From PNKC01 sp039917655 (GTDB lineage Bacteria > Chloroflexota > Dehalococcoidia > Tepidiformales > Tepidiformaceae): a stretch of DNA of 8,123 nucleotides. A program made the translations under genes and the position numbers. The notes beneath the pieces are model-generated. The model was not told the origin of the DNA. It worked only from the letters and a program-made list of their open reading frames with translations, and did not search any database. Of the stretch, positions 5,304 to 8,123 are shown one piece after another. The stretch is taken from NCBI GenBank assembly GCA_039917655.1, contig JBDSJC010000062.1:1-8123 (forward strand), in the 5' to 3' direction. Numbering within the stretch: position 1 is the stretch's first letter; each line of letters opens with the position of its first letter.

Positions 5304-5349
5304 CCGGTGGCAACCCGCCGGGCAGGCGACAATACCTGGGCGAGTCGCC
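5304..5349. other. Hairpin cluster in the convergent gap between the VOC and hydrolase genes
   Basis: CCGGTGG (5304-5310) pairs with CCGCCGG (5315-5321) around a four-base loop, with one G-U pair. A second repeat, GGCGAC (5325-5330) and GTCGCC (5344-5349), follows with a 13-base loop. They lie in the 92-base gap between two stop codons that face each other. There is no T tract on either strand, so this is not a classical intrinsic terminator. It may still act as an mRNA 3' stabiliser or a terminator in a GC-rich genome. Confidence 0.3.
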
Positions 5350-5367
5350 GGCGTCATTCTCCGCTGC

Positions 5368-6369
5368 TTACTGCCCCGCTTCGTAGGCCGCTCCATCGGC
5401 CAGGGCCAGTCCACGCTCTTCGAGGATGTCCATATGCCCCTGCACAGTCGCCACGATCTGCCAGAAGCGGCGCTTGAGCGCCCTCGGGTACGCCGCCTCG
5501 CAGAGTTCGTAGACACTCGCCCGCCCGCGCTCCGTCAGCATCTGGTGAAAGCGCGCGGTGCGCTGCTCGATCTGCGCGATGTTCTCTTCGATCGCTCGCG
5601 CAACGTCGGCGAACGGTTCGCCGTGCCCCGGCCAGCAGTAGCTGAACTTCATCTCTGCAAGCCGCGTCATTGAATCGAGGAAGCGTGGGAGGCTGGCGAA
5701 TCTCCACGCTTCGGGAGTGATCGCCCCGGCAATTCGCTGCACTCCGGGCGTGGGGGTGATCTCCGGCAGCAGTTGGTCGCCGGAAAAGAGCCAGCCTTCC
5801 TTCGTATCGGCGAGGACGAGGTTCCCCGGAGTGTGGCCCGGACAGGCGATCACTTGCAGGGTAGTCCCCTCGATCAGGTCGCCGTCCGCGAGCATCTGGT
5901 TTGGGATGAAGTGACGGAAGAGTAGTTGTGAAGGCCAACGGCCGTCGCGCGGCGGTGGCCCGTGCTGGCCCGTTTCGCTTGCCGCGGCTCGCGCCCAGTC
6001 CCGCCGCTGCCGAAGCCCATGCCTCACTTCCTTCGATAGTTCGTCTGGCGTGCCGATGGCGGTCACGTACTTTCCGAACGCACCGAATTCTGTCGCATCC
6101 CCGAAATGTGCTTGGGCGGCGAATTGCTCGTCTCCGCGACCGAGGCTGATTGGCGCGCCGCGTTCCTGCCACCAGCGCGCAAGCCCCGCGTGGTCCAGGT
6201 GTCCATGGGTGGCGACCACGGCGGTTGGCGAGGCGAGCGCTGTAGCCTCGATCAAGGTTTCCCCGGCGCCTCTGTAATCGGGCCCGGCGTCAATGAGCAC
6301 GTTCGTCCCGGTGCCCTTCACAAGGTAGACGTTGTTGTATCCAAGGGTGATGCGAAGCACGTTCGGCAC
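5368..6369 (-). CDS. Metallo-beta-lactamase-fold hydrolase (glyoxalase II / LACTB2-like)
   Basis: Zinc hydrolase of 333 residues. The MBL core contains THGHLDH (H55, H57, D59, H60), CPGHTPGN (H179), FSGDQL (D198) and WPGHGEP (H249), a full set of ligands for two metals. Residues 115-150 are an Arg-rich stretch that lengthens the core. After H249 comes a helical C-terminus with a winged-helix-like end (ASVYELCEAAYPRALKRRFWQIV), as in LACTB2-type enzymes. Thioester or phosphodiester hydrolysis are both possible; this sequence does not decide. The start is GTG at 6369. No ribosome binding site is seen, but TAGACT lies six bases upstream, so the transcript is probably leaderless. It is divergent from the MoxR gene (81 bases between starts) and convergent with the VOC gene. 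Confidence 0.91.
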   Translation of the reverse strand: MPNVLRITLGYNNVYLVKGTGTNVLIDAGPDYRGAGETLIEATALASPTAVVATHGHLDHAGLARWWQERGAPISLGRGDEQFAAQAHFGDATEFGAFGKYVTAIGTPDELSKEVRHGLRQRRDWARAAASETGQHGPPPRDGRWPSQLLFRHFIPNQMLADGDLIEGTTLQVIACPGHTPGNLVLADTKEGWLFSGDQLLPEITPTPGVQRIAGAITPEAWRFASLPRFLDSMTRLAEMKFSYCWPGHGEPFADVARAIEENIAQIEQRTARFHQMLTERGRASVYELCEAAYPRALKRRFWQIVATVQGHMDILEERGLALADGAAYEAGQ

Positions 6370-6375
6370 GCCGGA

Positions 6376-6381
6376 AGTCTA
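6376..6381 (-). promoter_or_regulatory. -10 box TAGACT of the MBL-fold hydrolase gene, probably leaderless
   Basis: TAGACT reads on the minus strand and is followed by six bases (TCCGGC) and the GTG start at 6369. It fits TATAAT at four of six positions, with the conserved T1, A2 and T6. No ribosome binding site or clear -35 hexamer is present. Confidence 0.45.
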
Positions 6382-6437
6382 GCGACCAAAGGTCCTCCAC
6401 GCTCTTGCGAGCATTCGCGCCACGCCAACCCAACGAG

Positions 6438-6443
6438 TAGCAT
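6438..6443 (+). promoter_or_regulatory. -10 box TAGCAT of the moxR gene, probably leaderless
   Basis: TAGCAT is followed by seven bases (CCCGCCA) and the GTG start at 6451. It matches TATAAT at T1, A2, A5 and T6. No purine-rich ribosome binding site lies upstream, so a leaderless transcript is inferred. The divergent hydrolase gene has its own box 56 bases away. The gap between them holds a short imperfect dyad, GCTC-TTGC-GAGC at 6401-6412. Confidence 0.45.
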
Positions 6444-6450
6444 CCCGCCA

Positions 6451-7431
6451 GTGAACGAAACCGAAGCGCGGCGGCTGACCCCATCCGAGGTGCAGTCGAT
6501 CAAGGAGATTGCGGAACGGCTCCAGGCAAGCGTGGAGCGGGTGATCGTGGGCAAGACGGATGTCGTCCGGCTTGCGTTGGTGGCGCTCCTCTGCGAGGGC
6601 CACATCCTGCTCGAAGACGTGCCGGGCATCGGAAAGACAATGCTCGCCAAGGCGCTCGCCCGCTCTCTGGGCTGTAGCTTCCGCCGAATTCAGTTCACTC
6701 CGGACCTGATGCCGTCCGATATAACGGGCATCAATTTCTACAACCAAAAGATCGGCGAATTCGTCTTCCGCGAAGGGCCCCTGATCGCGCAAGTTGTGTT
6801 GGCGGACGAAATCAACCGCGCCACGCCGCGCACCCAGGCCGCCCTGCTCGAAGCGATGGAAGAGCGCCAGCTCACAATCGAAGGCGTGACCACACCGCTC
6901 CCGCGCCCGTTCCTCGTGGTTGCCACGCAGAATCCGGTCGAACTCGAGGGCACGTTTCCGCTCCCGGAGGCGCAACTCGACCGCTTCCTCGTGCGCTTGA
7001 AGCTGGGTTACCCGGATGAAGCCGACGAAGACGAAATCCTCCTGCGATTCGAAACGAGTAACCCGCTCGATTCACTTCAGCCCGTGGTCGATGGTGAAGA
7101 ACTACTGCGGCTCGCGGAGGCCCTTCGGCACCTCCACGTGGACCCCGGCGTCCGTTCGTACGCCGTGCGCATCGTTCGCGAAACGCGCAGCGACCCGGCA
7201 TTCGAACTCGGCGCCAGTCCGCGCGCCAGTCTCGCATTGTTCCGCAGTTCCCGCGCCTTTGCGGCGCTCGCAGGCCGCGATTACGTCCTGCCCGATGACG
7301 TCAAAGCGATGGCCCCGTACGTCTTGCCCCATCGCCTGATCCTCTCCACCCAGGCGCGGCTGCGCGGTCGGGAAGCCGACGAGATCCTTGCCGACATCCT
7401 CGCGCGCGTGCCCGTACCGATAGAGGGCTGA
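6451..7431 (+). CDS. MoxR-family AAA+ ATPase
   Basis: AAA+ ATPase of the MoxR branch, 326 residues, the normal family length. These proteins act as chaperones, often for metal-centre or membrane-complex assembly, together with DUF58 and von Willebrand A-domain partners. Walker A is GIGKT (59-63) within LLEDVPGIGKTMLAKALA. Walker B is VVLADEINRA with D119 and E120. Sensor 1 is in VVATQNPVE, and the arginine-containing FPLPEAQLDRFL is family-typical. The C-terminal lid domain contains ALFRSSRAFAALAGRDYVLPDDVKAMAPYVLPHRL. The start is GTG at 6451. The frame is open further upstream, but that extension runs antisense over the divergent hydrolase gene and has no homologous content. The DUF58 gene starts one base after the stop, so the two are one operon. 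Confidence 0.96.
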   Translation: MNETEARRLTPSEVQSIKEIAERLQASVERVIVGKTDVVRLALVALLCEGHILLEDVPGIGKTMLAKALARSLGCSFRRIQFTPDLMPSDITGINFYNQKIGEFVFREGPLIAQVVLADEINRATPRTQAALLEAMEERQLTIEGVTTPLPRPFLVVATQNPVELEGTFPLPEAQLDRFLVRLKLGYPDEADEDEILLRFETSNPLDSLQPVVDGEELLRLAEALRHLHVDPGVRSYAVRIVRETRSDPAFELGASPRASLALFRSSRAFAALAGRDYVLPDDVKAMAPYVLPHRLILSTQARLRGREADEILADILARVPVPIEG

Positions 7432-7432
7432 G

Positions 7433-8123
7433 GTGCCATTCCGCGACGGCTGGCTTCCCGTTGGCATACTCCTGGTCTTCGTGGGGTTTGCGGGCGGTGA
7501 GGCGGCGATCAGCGGCGTCGGGATGGTCATCCTTGCCCTCGGCGGGTTGACCCGGTACTGGAGCCGCCACCTGTTCGATCGGCTGACGCTCAAGATCACG
7601 GCAAGCGAACGCCGGGCGTTCATCGGCGAAGCCGTCGGTATCACCGTCGAACTCGAGAACAAGAAGCCGCTGCCGCTCCCCTGGTATCAGTGGCGCGTCG
7701 CACTGGCCGAGGCGCTCCCCGCTCAGGACGAAACCGTCGCCGCCGCCGCTACCCCCGGTCTGAAGTGGCTGGTGCGGAATGGCTCGCTCGGCTGGTATCA
7801 GAAGCATGACTGGAAATTCACGGTTCACCCGTTGGAACGGGGCTTCCACCAGTTCGGGCCGAGCCGCCTGCGCTCCGCGGATCTTCTCGGGGCGTTTCCA
7901 CGTCTGCGAGAAGGAGATGACACCCAGCACCTCATTGTCTTTCCGCAGGTCTTCCCAGTAGAGGAACTCGGGTTGCCCGCGGACCGTCCGTTCGGCGAAC
8001 GTAAGGGCGGCGACCGGCTGTTCGAAGATCCGCTGCGCATCGCCGGCCTGCGGGATTACCGCCCTGGCGACCCGTTGCGGCGCATCGATTGGAAAGCCAC
8101 CGCCAGAAACGGCGAACTGCAGT
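7433..8123 (+). CDS. DUF58 domain protein (C-terminus cut by window edge)
   Basis: Membrane-anchored DUF58 protein, 230 residues seen and no stop before the right edge. Two hydrophobic segments at about residues 8-22 and 24-40 form a hairpin anchor. A beta-rich region (about 50-190) follows. Then comes the family signature LRDYRPGDPLRRIDWKATAR (206-225), so the cut falls just after the conserved core. Full proteins are usually 350-450 residues. The start is GTG at 7433, one base after the moxR stop, with an AGAGGG ribosome binding site inside the end of moxR; translational coupling is likely. MoxR-DUF58 pairs commonly continue with transglutaminase-like or von Willebrand A-domain genes, which should lie to the right. 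Its exact role is unknown, probably envelope-linked. Confidence 0.94.
   Translation, partial: MPFRDGWLPVGILLVFVGFAGGEAAISGVGMVILALGGLTRYWSRHLFDRLTLKITASERRAFIGEAVGITVELENKKPLPLPWYQWRVALAEALPAQDETVAAAATPGLKWLVRNGSLGWYQKHDWKFTVHPLERGFHQFGPSRLRSADLLGAFPRLREGDDTQHLIVFPQVFPVEELGLPADRPFGERKGGDRLFEDPLRIAGLRDYRPGDPLRRIDWKATARNGELQ

Noticed and set aside
6106..6450. Upstream in-frame extension of the MoxR gene
   Set aside because: It runs antisense over the 5' end of the hydrolase gene. MoxR homology and a normal length both begin at the GTG at 6451.

Overview
The window is GC-rich chromosomal DNA from a bacterium. It holds eleven protein-coding genes (one at each edge is cut), one tRNA gene and several regulatory sites. 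No mobile element, CRISPR array or phage gene is visible. The organism cannot be named from sequence alone. Four features fit a member of the Chloroflexota, perhaps Dehalococcoidia-like: high GC, a CIRCE operator, several genes that look leaderless with a TAnnnT -10 box 6-7 bases before the start codon, and a FmdB zinc-ribbon protein with a long Ser/Lys/Glu tail. This is an inference with low to moderate confidence.

Left part (1-1665, all minus strand): a TetR-family repressor cut by the left edge (start at 515), a FmdB-family zinc-ribbon protein with a TTG start (585-962), and a lipoprotein with a Pro/Ala-rich linker and one beta-rich domain (1114-1665). The most striking signal is in the 151-base gap upstream of fmdB. 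Positions 1015-1041 match the CIRCE operator (TTAGCACTC-N9-GAGTGCTAA) at 17 of 18 fixed bases, and a TTGACA -35 box lies inside its spacer. This places the zinc-ribbon gene under likely HrcA heat-shock control. The TetR gene carries an 11-bp perfect inverted repeat across its own -10 box and start codon, a probable autoregulatory operator.

Middle (1752-3960): a tRNA-Ser(UGA), a probable 52-residue gene on the minus strand (1866-2024), then sucC (succinyl-CoA synthetase beta subunit) and a DinB-family protein on the plus strand. sucC has no sucD after it. It carries an extra loop after the nucleotide-binding GGRGKG motif and lacks the usual GGGA stretch.

Right part (3957-8123): a carboxymuconolactone decarboxylase-like protein without the redox cysteines (minus), a VOC/glyoxalase-fold protein (plus), a metallo-beta-lactamase-fold hydrolase (minus), and a MoxR AAA+ ATPase followed after one base by a DUF58 protein cut by the right edge (plus). 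Apart from MoxR-DUF58, the genes are mostly single units that alternate in strand, with short divergent promoters and tight convergent ends. The window shows central metabolism, stress and envelope housekeeping genes, not one dedicated pathway.
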